Shown here: piece by piece, positions 7,201-15,227 of the stretch
Layout: each line of letters begins with the position of its first letter
Position numbering within the stretch: position 1 is the stretch's first letter
Translations under genes and position numbers: made by a program
Origin: Bacteroidota bacterium
GTDB lineage: Bacteria; Bacteroidota; Ignavibacteria; UBA10030
Reading direction: 5' to 3'
Assembly: GCA_003519375.1 (NCBI GenBank)
Contig: DOWV01000324.1
Location: 1 to 21,166 of the forward strand
Length of the DNA: 21,166 nucleotides
Notes under the pieces: model-generated
Told to the model about the DNA's origin: nothing
Databases searched by the model: none
Seen by the model: the letters and a program-made list of their open reading frames with translations, nothing else

Positions 7201-10200
7201 GTTCGTCGCCGTGGACAAACATTCTCATCGCGGCGTAGCTGAACAAGTCGAGCGGCCGGGTCGGGAAGCGCTTGATCGCCTGCCGGGATTCACCGTCTCT
7301 CAGTCCGTTGACGATCAGATCGAGCGATTGTTCATTCAGCAGGATATTCTGATCCGGGCGGTTGGGATCGCGCTGCCGCGGCAGGGAAGAAGGGGAATTG
7401 TAATCCGGATTATCCTCGAGGTTGACGACTCCGATGCGGAAGGTCGTGTCATTCTTCACAAGCTCTTCCCACTGGTTGCCAATGAGGTTGAACTCCGCAA
7501 TCCGAAGTTGCACTTCCTCCTGTGCACCGGTCAGCCAGACACGAATCCCTTCGACCGTTCCAAATGACGGCTCGCCGACTTTGCGCTTGAATGCATTCAG
7601 CGGAATCCGTATCTGATGCCAGCCGTTATTGCTGCCGCCGAGGTATTGCTGGAATTCCAGACTCGCTGTATCAAGAGGAATTTCGTACTCAAAGTAACTG
7701 TTGCTCCGGTCAAGCACATTGTTGCGGTTCAAATCTTCACTGTCCGGATAGCGGCCAACGTCACTTTCTCTGTTGTTCTCCGTGCCGTTCAGTCCGTCGT
7801 AATCGGTCCACTTGAGTGAGCTGGAAACCGGGCGCTTCCAATCATCCCCCGAGGGATCATCGTTGTACTGTGGATACTTACCGACAAAATCTGCATACTC
7901 CGTCCGCTCCGCATCATTGGCGATCCTATCGATACCGACGTCTTCTTCCACCGCAAGAATTCCGTTGAGATATCCGCCGTCCAGTCCGTCTTCCGTGTTG
8001 AGCTTTCCGTTCGGGATGACATCTTCACTGATCAGGCCGAGGTCAATGTTGAGCTTCACGGTCGGCTGCACTTTGTCCAGATGCACCCACAGCTCAATGA
8101 AGTTGATGTTGTCATCGAGCAGGTTGGTTGTGGTCGATCCGATCAGCCTCTGAATACCCGACCACGCCTTTTGAGGATTGGCAAGGAGCTTCCCGCCCAG
8201 ATCCAGCGAGTAGTTGTACGGCGCCCGAATATTCGGCCTGAACCAGAGATTGAGGACGGTGACCTGGTCTTCACCTGCGCGCACACTCTTCTTCGGCCAA
8301 ATCTCAGTTGCCGACACGTCACTGGGCGAGATATTGAACCAGACCATCTTCGCCTTGTATTCCATTTTCTCGTCGTTCTTGAGCTTGGTCGGCACATCGA
8401 GATTTTGCAGGAAATCAGGCGGGCTCGCGTCGCGCCATGCCCCGAAATTGACACCGAGCGGAATCGGCCTTCGCGCGCCTTCGAAATCATCCACGTAGGC
8501 CACCGCCGATCCGCCGTCGATGGAGATCGGGCTCTTGCGCGTGTTGGGATCGGGTGACATGTAGGCCGCTTCGCCTTTGACGGTGAATGCCGAGGGCGAA
8601 TTCGTCTGCACTCCCGGCAGCCAGTTCACAGCCCGGGTCAGGAAATCAAGGTTCAGCGTCGTTCCGCCGTCAAAACCCATGATCGTATTGCTGATCGGCT
8701 CTTCGCCGAGACGAATCTTGTCGCTCAGCGATTGCTGGCTCAGGTTCATCACGGTGAAGCCGAGCGAGGAGGTCTTCCCCACATCGACTTCTCCCCTTGC
8801 ACCAAGGAGAGATTTTGATGCCAGTTGAAGGAGATCGTTCGCTTCGTACTGAATCTGAAGATTGACGCCGGGCACCAGCAGCGCCTGGTTTTTGACCGAC
8901 ACCTGACCGGACACATAGTCGACCGTGTAATCGACCCCCAACTGTGCCGGGTTTCCGTTCGCAAGAACTTTAACGCTGCCTTCAACAATATTGAAGCCGA
9001 CCTGATACGAGGAAGCCATCGCCGAGGACGTTGACCCTCGAATGAGGAACTTGTTTCGGGCGCTGTTCGATGCGCCGTTGAACGTCGTGTCGTAGACTTC
9101 GCCGAAGGTAAACGAATCCGCTTTCGCAACGGGGAGGCCTTTCGAGAGGAAATACTGACGTATCCCTTCGCGGAAGGGCTCCGTGCGCGGGAAAATCAGT
9201 TCACCCCTGTTCTCGTCAATTGTGAGCATGGGGGTAAAATCAAACTTTCCGTCCGGGCCCGTGCCTTGCTGCTCACCATAGCGGTCAAGTCCAAACAACT
9301 CGATCAAGTTGATATCATCGAGGTTGTCCTGAGGCTCCCTTCCCGGAACCTCGTAAAAGATCTTAAGCTCAAAGCCCTCCTTCTTGATTCCGCGACCTCC
9401 AAGATTGTAGAAGTTCTTGAGCATCATCCGCCATGCCGTCTTGTACTGCGGGCCAAGTTTCTGCGGACGCACGAGCTTCAACACGAGTTTTTGGGACCTT
9501 GCCGTGTCGCGCGATGCGAAGGTGCCGATATCAAGAGCTTTTCTCGGATCGAACGGATCAGGTATCGAATAGGCAACCGCGATCGCCTGCTCGGGTTGGA
9601 GCGCCCTGTTCAACGTGATATACCCGGCATATTCGTGGTACGAATAGTCGACTCCCACATCCAATCGTACAAAACGCCCCACCTCAACCTGGCCAGGCAC
9701 CATATCGTACTCCAATCGCCGCGCAACAGGATCTTTCTGGGTGTCGAGTACCTGTTGTTGATCCATGAATGCTACTGCATCGCGCTCGTTTGGATCTTCA
9801 TTGCCGATACGGGTCACCCATACCTCCATGTCCCTGATCTGCTTGGAATTATTCACCTTCGGAGGGATGAACAAATAGGCGTCATCGAACAAGGCAATGT
9901 AGCTCGTGTCAACGACGTAGTGATCCTGGGAGTAATCTGTCGCGCGCTTCTCAAACGGCGTAGGCCGTCCGCCTCCCGACACGGAGAGCTGCTTGACCTG
10001 CCCCTTCTTTTGCGAGGCAACAGTTGTCAGTTTCAAAGGACCGAACTGGAATCCGGCTTTGATACCAAAAAGGGCTGAGCTGCTGCTGATGAACGACGAA
10101 TTCGTCGGCAGGGCGACGTTTCCCGCTTCAATGCTCTGGATGATGTCGTCCGCGTAGCCCGTGTAGCGGACCTTCAGCTGATTCTCGTATTCGAAGGTCC

Positions 10201-11119
10201 GGTTCGTATTCCAATCCGCGTCGATCTTGAGTTTGTCGCCGATTTCGCCTTTGACGTTGACCTGAACTTCCTGACTGAAATCCGGTTCGCTGCGGCTTTG
10301 GGCAAGCGGGTTGCTCTGGAACAAGTCAGATTGAGTATTCCGGAAGGCGCCGTGGATGTCGACAGCCCCGTTGATCTGAAGCCGGATGATGTTTGGACCG
10401 AAGATGCTGAAAAGGGGGTTTTTGGGTACCGGTATCTCGATGTTCGTCACCTGACCGAACAAGTCCCCGAGTCCCTTTTTCTTGTCTAGGGCGAGTTCGT
10501 AGGAGTGCGCAAGGTCTTCCCAGTTCTTCCTGACCAGCCGATCGAGGCGAAGCTTGCGGTATTCATCGAACGAATACTGCAGCGGAACGCGGATATCGTT
10601 CTCGCCAATGACCTTCCTCACCCGGTAGGAAAGTCGCGCGGGATCGAAGATGTGCTGGGACCGGACGGTATGCGGATCAAGGAGATACAGCGGGCTCGTC
10701 GGGGGGTCAAGGGGATCCACTGCCGGCTTGTCGCTGCGCACATGTACAAAATGTTCGAGGCGCGCAGAGGAATCACGCGGCAATGCACGGATGAGTTCGA
10801 GCATCCGCTCGGGATTTTTCGTGATATCCGTGGTATCGATGGAGCTTTTCTTGCGCTCAAGGGCACGGGCGCGGCGGGAGACAACCCCGGATCGACGGGA
10901 CTTCGTCGTATCCTGGATTTGTACAAAGAGCTCATCCGCACGATCGATCGCCGCCGCGTCAGCGCTCAGATCGAGTCTTTTGCTCTCTTCGGGGTAAAGA
11001 AAGGAGGTACAGAAGGATAGGAAACACAGGAGGACTACCGAAATACCTGCTGCAGCCTTTCCAGACCGTCGCCACTGCCCGGACGTTTCTCGACTTTTTG
11101 ATACGCTACCTTGATTCAC
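4256..11119 (-). CDS. sprA: Type IX secretion system outer-membrane translocon SprA (Sov)
   Basis: SprA is the giant beta-barrel that passes T9SS cargo across the outer membrane. At 2287 residues this copy is within the usual range (about 2000-2500). A 20-residue basic leader precedes a hydrophobic signal segment at about 21-42. The N-terminal SprA region contains the family signature almost word for word: IGDKLKIDADWNT (292-304), then DDIIQSIEAGNVALPTNSSF (323-342) and LFGIKAGFQFGPLKLTTVAS (349-368). The remainder is Tyr/Phe/Arg/Ser-rich alternating beta-strand sequence ending in barrel-like strands. The start is GTG with AAGGG five bases upstream. There is no frameshift or internal stop over 6.9 kb. 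Upstream on the same strand is a hybrid sensor kinase; downstream are a small secreted protein and porX. Confidence 0.96.
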   Translation of the reverse strand: MNQGSVSKSRETSGQWRRSGKAAAGISVVLLCFLSFCTSFLYPEESKRLDLSADAAAIDRADELFVQIQDTTKSRRSGVVSRRARALERKKSSIDTTDITKNPERMLELIRALPRDSSARLEHFVHVRSDKPAVDPLDPPTSPLYLLDPHTVRSQHIFDPARLSYRVRKVIGENDIRVPLQYSFDEYRKLRLDRLVRKNWEDLAHSYELALDKKKGLGDLFGQVTNIEIPVPKNPLFSIFGPNIIRLQINGAVDIHGAFRNTQSDLFQSNPLAQSRSEPDFSQEVQVNVKGEIGDKLKIDADWNTNRTFEYENQLKVRYTGYADDIIQSIEAGNVALPTNSSFISSSSALFGIKAGFQFGPLKLTTVASQKKGQVKQLSVSGGGRPTPFEKRATDYSQDHYVVDTSYIALFDDAYLFIPPKVNNSKQIRDMEVWVTRIGNEDPNERDAVAFMDQQQVLDTQKDPVARRLEYDMVPGQVEVGRFVRLDVGVDYSYHEYAGYITLNRALQPEQAIAVAYSIPDPFDPRKALDIGTFASRDTARSQKLVLKLVRPQKLGPQYKTAWRMMLKNFYNLGGRGIKKEGFELKIFYEVPGREPQDNLDDINLIELFGLDRYGEQQGTGPDGKFDFTPMLTIDENRGELIFPRTEPFREGIRQYFLSKGLPVAKADSFTFGEVYDTTFNGASNSARNKFLIRGSTSSAMASSYQVGFNIVEGSVKVLANGNPAQLGVDYTVDYVSGQVSVKNQALLVPGVNLQIQYEANDLLQLASKSLLGARGEVDVGKTSSLGFTVMNLSQQSLSDKIRLGEEPISNTIMGFDGGTTLNLDFLTRAVNWLPGVQTNSPSAFTVKGEAAYMSPDPNTRKSPISIDGGSAVAYVDDFEGARRPIPLGVNFGAWRDASPPDFLQNLDVPTKLKNDEKMEYKAKMVWFNISPSDVSATEIWPKKSVRAGEDQVTVLNLWFRPNIRAPYNYSLDLGGKLLANPQKAWSGIQRLIGSTTTNLLDDNINFIELWVHLDKVQPTVKLNIDLGLISEDVIPNGKLNTEDGLDGGYLNGILAVEEDVGIDRIANDAERTEYADFVGKYPQYNDDPSGDDWKRPVSSSLKWTDYDGLNGTENNRESDVGRYPDSEDLNRNNVLDRSNSYFEYEIPLDTASLEFQQYLGGSNNGWHQIRIPLNAFKRKVGEPSFGTVEGIRVWLTGAQEEVQLRIAEFNLIGNQWEELVKNDTTFRIGVVNLEDNPDYNSPSSLPRQRDPNRPDQNILLNEQSLDLIVNGLRDGESRQAIKRFPTRPLDLFSYAAMRMFVHGDERLATRVHYVDTTNYDLEIFVRFGSDSLNYYEYRAPLQPGWDANNIDITFAEITALKLGRDSAGVLSQRVPVRNGPSGATFRVRGQPTLTNIRLIVVGVENPPNKGSTVVTTDVWVNELRLTNVDNTPGWAYRFDTSLKIADIASVAFNMTQRDPSFHSLEDRFGSRNQDRNWAISASLGLERLLPQSWNGTSLAISYSRVEAMQNPKYMPGTDILVDEAVSRTANLERQRGTSEKETQARADSVRLITQSLNVSETIALPNIKLNVPIDSWLVTETINKLSFSYSLTRSSQRSPVTSSFSQWQWNARVGYGLQFSDRNYFSPFSIFGNFFLFKPWKDMKIFFTPRTFNVSATLTRGQTSEQARNQLAPKPTVRSFAGSRSMNFAWQLSDGGLVNLGTDYSLDVSSTLLGFEQDALGRQRSFTEILSNMLGKSRLVDFGTDLTYGQSVNLNPRLVVPPILSLDKFIIIGARYSARYDWVNNLQAGELGKSAGNTGLLSGNFDVNLKMIGNEIWSQAQPQREVVPGDSGKSGPPVDMLQTLDRVSRILFKIPIFDFEKISLQFTQNSRSQNSGIVGRPGFANFFGRVPFFQNSLVENGPSMLYQLGLASDPHGEVIMKTMGKFPFFTGYTLPGLRAPNGNLVDVYSQTNRITMRTNRSLWDGASLDLTWSLDWSYNSNRTLLSDSLGFTTVNNTVISGDVGRSYLSFPSFAFFKFLKTSVAEVQLQYVAMRDDPNDLRTDDAKIAEAFETGMEALPFGKKFLSKLMPRPNWTFRWDGLEKLPLISSFATRISIDHQYTSGFKMRWRIAPTGDEITESQQVTYGFAPLIGVNITFKQLMKGNFSTSIRYGTSTSYDLTPSNRNIVQNDLTDISVSLDFSRQGFEFPFFGLSLSNDITIRMTYGYGKNSRRLYDLQAEVFRKDGTPLEGSSRTSFEPRIQYILSSRVTASVYYKYTRIKPDEGGSRIPGSTTNEGGLDVRVAIQP

Positions 11120-11252
11120 GCCGCCCTTAGAAATCGCTCAGTACTCGAAATCAGGAATCACTTCCCGAGAATTGAATGCATTGGATGGTAGCGAACTCGT
11201 CGATAGCTCTCCGGGCGATGATGTGCTGGGCGCTGCTTAGAACACTGACAAA

Positions 11253-11281
11253 AACATAAACAAAACCACAAACAATAGCAA
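11253..11281 (-). promoter_or_regulatory. Candidate promoter of sprA
   Basis: On the minus strand TTGCTA (11276-11281), a 17-base spacer and TATGTT (11253-11258) lie in a T-rich tract within the 193-bp spacer between the sensor kinase and sprA. The inferred leader would be about 125 bases. Four of six bases match in each sigma70 box. The tract also resembles the T-rich context of Bacteroidota promoters, so the exact boxes are uncertain. Confidence 0.35.
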
Positions 11282-11312
11282 GAATCATTTGACGGCCGAC
11301 ACACACCGGCGA

Positions 11313-14300
11313 TCAGAGCCTCAGCGGGCCTTTTCCCGAATACCGAATTGCCGCGGTGATATATGACAGGATCACATTCGGGACGTACGGCTTTTGCACA
11401 AAATCCAGCGCTCCCTCTTTGATCATGTCAGCGCGAAGGTCCGGGTCGAAATATCCGCTTGCAAGAATGCAGCGCACGTCAGGATTGATGGCCTTCATCC
11501 GGCGGAACGCCTCCCAGCCCCCAAGCTTCGGCAGCCCCATGTCGGACAGCACAACACTGATTTCCTTTACGTGCTTCGCATACATTTCGACCGCTTCCAT
11601 TCCGTCCCGAGCAATGAGCACCCTGTAGCCATTCTCCTCGAGGAACACCTGCAGCAGATCGAGAAGCATTTCTTCGTCTTCGACCAGAAGGATGGCCTCG
11701 CCCGTACCGCGCTCCGGTTCGACCACTTCTTTGCTCGGAGCTGCCGGGGTCGGCACGGGAAGCACGGGGAAGTAGAGCGATATGGTTGCGCCTTGACCGG
11801 GTTTCGATTCGACATCAATGAATCCCCGGTGGCTGTCGACGATGCCGTAAACCACGGAAAGTCCGATACCCGTTCCTTTTCCAGGCGGCTTGGTTGTGAA
11901 GAACGGCTCGAAGATTCTGCTTTTCGTCGTCTCATCCATGCCGATGCCGGTATCGGTTACGCGGACAAGGACATACCGGTCTTCCGATGCACCCGCGAAT
12001 CGCCGCCGCAGCTCTTTCCCCGCCACCGATGCAGTGACGATATTCAGCGTCCCTCCCGATGCGCGCCCGCCGCCCGGCTCCGACATCGCGTCACGGGAAT
12101 TGATGCACAGATTCATCAAAGCCTGCTGGAATTGGCTTTGATCGGCCAGCAGGAGCGGGACGTCTTTGGCGAGGTCGAGCTCGAAGCGTATCGTAGCAGG
12201 AAACGTCTCTGCCAGCAGTGTGGAGAGCTCGCGAACAACCTCATTGACCTCAACAGCTTCAGCTGCCCCGCTGGTCTTCCGGGCGAATGTAAGGAGCTGT
12301 TGGACCAATCCAGCGCCCCGGCCAAGAGCTTTTCTGATCGAGTCGATTGTTCTGGCGCGAACGTCCGGATGATCTTCCGGACGGTCGAGCCGTGTCAGGT
12401 ACCCGAGCGCGATGGAGAGAATGTTGTTGAAATCATGAGCGACGCCTCCCGCAAGCGTGCCAACGCTTTCCAGCCTTTGCGCCTGCCGGAGTTGTTCCTC
12501 GAGACGGTGCTGCTCGGTGATGTCTCGCATGATTCCCCGGTACATTACCACTTTTCCGTTCTGGTCACGCATGGCGGTGGTCGTCTCAAGGATGACGAGC
12601 GATCTGCCATCCTTGCGTTTCGCGAGTGTCAGGTGATCTTTGATATATCCCTTCTCCGCCAGGATCACATTCGTGCGTTCGCGTTCAGCGGGATCAGAAT
12701 ACAGTTCCCGCGCAATATTGATCGCCAGGAGTTCCTCTTTGCCCCCGTACCCGAACAATTCCACCCCTGCAGAGTTGATATCGATGAAGTGCCCGTCCGG
12801 AGTGCTGATAAATACCGCGTCCTTCGATTCCTCGAATAGCTCGCGATAGCGTTCCTCCGAAACCTTCCGTTCCTCTTCCGAATGGACGCGCACGGAAACA
12901 TCTCGAAAACTCCAGACCCTTCCCCGCGTCTTCCCGGAGATTCTCTGCGGCCTCGCATACAGCTCAACGACTCTCCCGTCCAGAATCCTCAACACCTCAT
13001 AGTTCTCCACGTCCGGATTGGTGTAGGCGGACGTCAGTGTCTCTTCGAATCTTTCCCTGTTCTCAAGCTGCGACGTGATATAGTCGATGATGGAGTTTTC
13101 ACTGAGTTCGATGAGCAGTTCGCGCGGGATATGCCACATGCCGACGAGCCGCTGATTATAGTTCAACACCCGGCGGCTGTCATCGACGACGAGAATGGCA
13201 TCAGTTGTTGCTTCCAGCGTGGCGCGAAGCACAGAGAGCGATCTCTCCAACTCCTCCTCTCCCCTCTTGCGGGCGGTGATATCCTCGATGATTCTTACGC
13301 CATACAGGGCCGCTCCATCAGCCTCTCGCACGACCGATGCTGTCACAAAACCCCAGATGACCTCCCCTCCGTGAGTGAGGAATCGCTTCTCCGTGCGGTA
13401 ACTCGTGATCTCTCCGGCCCGCAACATTGCCTGCCGCTCAACATCCTTTCCGACATCCTCCGCGTGCGTAATGCCGTCGATGGTGGCCTTCCGGAGCTCC
13501 ATCTCCGAATAGCCGACCATGGAGCAAAATGCGTTGTTCACCTTGATAATGTCTCCGTTGAGCGTCACAAGCATCATTCCGACTGGGCCCTTCTCAAATA
13601 CCTGACGGAACTGTTCGACACTATTGCGCAACGTTTCCTCGACCTTGACTCTCTCCGTCTCATCGAGGATGAATCCCTGAATCTGAGCCAGCTCATCCTC
13701 ATCGTTGAACTCAGCCGTGATGTTCGCAAGTACATAAATGCGGCGGTCGTCTTTGCGCTTCATGATCATCTGATACTCGCTCAGCCGCCGGTGCTGGCGG
13801 ATGAGCTCCAGGAAATTCTCGAACACCCGTTTGGTTTCGAAGAGAACCGAGACATCGGTGTTGAGTATTTCCGCCTCGCTCGCATAGCCGAACATGCGGG
13901 CGAAGACCGGATTGCAGGCAATGATGCTTCCTTCCGGTGTGGCAATAAAATTGCCGGAGAGATCCTCCTCGAAGAACTCGCGGTACCGCTTCTCGCTCTT
14001 CGCGAGTGCCGTGCCCATGAGGCGCTGTTCCTCGTCAATCCGCCCGCGATCCTGCACATCGACCAGGACCTTGTTGACATGGTAGAAACCGTAAAGGAGC
14101 AGGATCACTCCGATGATCTGACCGATGTATCCGGCGATCTGGGGAATAATCAACGAGGGTCCTGACGTCCCCGATTCGAAAAGGAAACCGGCCCCGAAGT
14201 ACGACCGAAGAATGAGGTCAAGGAGAAAGAGCGCAAACCCTACACCCACAAGCACCACGGCGGGCAGCAGAATGCTCTTCACGTTTCTGGCGGCGTAGGA

Positions 14301-14360
14301 GAACGCCAGAACGGTAGCGATAAGGAGAAGAATTCTAGCTATTCCGAGGAAATCAACCAC
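11313..14360 (-). CDS. Membrane-bound hybrid sensor histidine kinase with four PAS domains and C-terminal receiver
   Basis: This 1015-residue protein senses a signal and autophosphorylates; its target is unknown. Three or four hydrophobic segments at about 5-22, 29-52 and 70-92 form a membrane anchor. Four PAS modules follow at about 125-238, 245-365, 375-492 and 500-617, each closed by a DxTE/DIT/DVS-type segment. The kinase core has phospho-acceptor His642 in GGVAHDFNNILS, N-box NLCINSRDAM, G1 DTGIGM, F-box FEPFFTTK and G2 GTGIGLSVV. The C-terminal receiver (about 889-1008) has Asp895, phospho-acceptor Asp940 and Lys990. The start is GTG with GGGAG five bases upstream. It lies between pdxH and sprA on the same strand and might feed the T9SS regulator PorX, but such PAS-rich hybrids are often orphans. 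Confidence 0.93.
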   Translation of the reverse strand: MVDFLGIARILLLIATVLAFSYAARNVKSILLPAVVLVGVGFALFLLDLILRSYFGAGFLFESGTSGPSLIIPQIAGYIGQIIGVILLLYGFYHVNKVLVDVQDRGRIDEEQRLMGTALAKSEKRYREFFEEDLSGNFIATPEGSIIACNPVFARMFGYASEAEILNTDVSVLFETKRVFENFLELIRQHRRLSEYQMIMKRKDDRRIYVLANITAEFNDEDELAQIQGFILDETERVKVEETLRNSVEQFRQVFEKGPVGMMLVTLNGDIIKVNNAFCSMVGYSEMELRKATIDGITHAEDVGKDVERQAMLRAGEITSYRTEKRFLTHGGEVIWGFVTASVVREADGAALYGVRIIEDITARKRGEEELERSLSVLRATLEATTDAILVVDDSRRVLNYNQRLVGMWHIPRELLIELSENSIIDYITSQLENRERFEETLTSAYTNPDVENYEVLRILDGRVVELYARPQRISGKTRGRVWSFRDVSVRVHSEEERKVSEERYRELFEESKDAVFISTPDGHFIDINSAGVELFGYGGKEELLAINIARELYSDPAERERTNVILAEKGYIKDHLTLAKRKDGRSLVILETTTAMRDQNGKVVMYRGIMRDITEQHRLEEQLRQAQRLESVGTLAGGVAHDFNNILSIALGYLTRLDRPEDHPDVRARTIDSIRKALGRGAGLVQQLLTFARKTSGAAEAVEVNEVVRELSTLLAETFPATIRFELDLAKDVPLLLADQSQFQQALMNLCINSRDAMSEPGGGRASGGTLNIVTASVAGKELRRRFAGASEDRYVLVRVTDTGIGMDETTKSRIFEPFFTTKPPGKGTGIGLSVVYGIVDSHRGFIDVESKPGQGATISLYFPVLPVPTPAAPSKEVVEPERGTGEAILLVEDEEMLLDLLQVFLEENGYRVLIARDGMEAVEMYAKHVKEISVVLSDMGLPKLGGWEAFRRMKAINPDVRCILASGYFDPDLRADMIKEGALDFVQKPYVPNVILSYITAAIRYSGKGPLRL

Positions 14361-14429
14361 TGAATCTCCCGAGGTTTTTTGGAACGACGGTGCCGGTTCG
14401 CATCACTCACGCTCGCGTCAGCGACGACG

Positions 14430-15074
14430 TCACGGCGAGAGTCGCTCGATCGTCCACACGCCGCCTTCCAGCGTGTAACGGATTCTGTCATGAAGCCGGT
14501 TGGCCCGCCCCTGCCAGAATTCAAAGGCCGCAGGCTGGACACGGTATCCACCCCACGAAGGAGGAGCCGGAATCTCCTGATCGCGATACTTCTCCCTCAG
14601 ATCGGCCATTTTCTGCTCCAGAATACCCCTGCCCGGAATCACGCTGCTCTGCCTCGAAGCCCAGGCACTCAGTTTGCTTTCGAGAGGCCGGGTTTGAAAA
14701 TACTCCTCCGACTCTTTTCGCGTTGTTTTCTCGACCGCGCCTTCGATCCGAACTTGACGTTCGAGCTCCGGCCAGTAGAACAACAAAGCCGCATGAGAAT
14801 TCTGGAGAAGCTCAAGCGACTTTCTTCCCTCATAGTTCGTGAAGAACACAAATCCGCGTTCGTCAAAACCTTTCAGAAGCACCATCCGGGCCGAGGGTTT
14901 CCCGTCGATTGCTGCCGTCGCGAGCGCCATGGCATTCGGTTCAGGCAAACCGGCGTTCTGAGCATGCTGAAACCAGACGTTGAATTGCGCGAACGGGTTG
15001 AGATCGACATCGGCCTCGTCGAGCGAGTGTCGGGAGTATTCTTTGCGCAGGCTGGAAAGATCGTTGAGGCTCAT
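14430..15074 (-). CDS. pdxH: Pyridoxamine/pyridoxine 5'-phosphate oxidase (PdxH)
   Basis: PdxH is the FMN-dependent oxidase that makes pyridoxal 5'-phosphate from pyridoxine or pyridoxamine phosphate, in the final step of synthesis or in salvage. From the ATG at 15074 the product has 214 residues, close to the 218 of E. coli. FMN/substrate motifs are intact: RMVLLKG (63-69), FFTNYEGRKS, RQVRIEG, and the C-terminal block ending in WQGRANRLHDR (187-197). The frame is open for 50 more codons upstream, but that extension is unlike the family and would run through the divergent promoter region. Only a weak Shine-Dalgarno is visible. It is divergent from lptF and 69 bp upstream of the sensor kinase. 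PLP made here would be a cofactor of the aminomutase in this window, though the link is not specific. Confidence 0.95.
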   Translation of the reverse strand: MSLNDLSSLRKEYSRHSLDEADVDLNPFAQFNVWFQHAQNAGLPEPNAMALATAAIDGKPSARMVLLKGFDERGFVFFTNYEGRKSLELLQNSHAALLFYWPELERQVRIEGAVEKTTRKESEEYFQTRPLESKLSAWASRQSSVIPGRGILEQKMADLREKYRDQEIPAPPSWGGYRVQPAAFEFWQGRANRLHDRIRYTLEGGVWTIERLSP

Positions 15075-15125
15075 CGAACCGTCTGAGATCGATTCTTTTC
15101 TCTTTTGGAGAGAGTAACGGCGCGT

Positions 15126-15154
15126 AAGATACGCAAAGCGGAATCTCAAATCAA
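15126..15154 (-). promoter_or_regulatory. Candidate promoter of pdxH
   Basis: On the minus strand TTGATT (15149-15154), a 17-base spacer and TATCTT (15126-15131) give a sigma70-like promoter with a leader of about 45 bases. It lies back-to-back with the lptF promoter; the two -35 boxes are 35 bp apart. Confidence 0.4.
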
Positions 15155-15189
15155 CAATGTTACGTTCTGCGGCCGGGAACCAACCCGAC

Positions 15190-15218
15190 TTGTTATCACA
15201 AGGCATTCTCAGTATATT
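15190..15218 (+). promoter_or_regulatory. Candidate promoter of lptF-lptG
   Basis: TTGTTA (15190-15195), a 17-base spacer and TATATT (15213-15218) form the best sigma70-like promoter seen in the window. The -10 box ends only nine bases before the lptF ATG, so the transcript would begin within a few bases of the start codon. Confidence 0.45.
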
Positions 15219-15227
15219 CACCATGTC

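Noticed and set aside
4568..10078. Several plus-strand open frames of 270-412 codons opposite sprA
   Set aside because: All are mirror frames of the intact 2287-residue SprA gene and show no domain or start signal.
11394..14165. Two long plus-strand open frames (481 and 427 codons) opposite the sensor kinase
   Set aside because: The minus strand encodes a complete hybrid kinase with all catalytic motifs here; the plus-strand products are compositionally odd (His/Arg/Asp rich) and unrecognisable.
15078..15224. Fifty-codon upstream extension of pdxH
   Set aside because: The sequence is unlike PdxH N-termini, and it would cover both candidate promoters and run to within a few bases of the lptF start.
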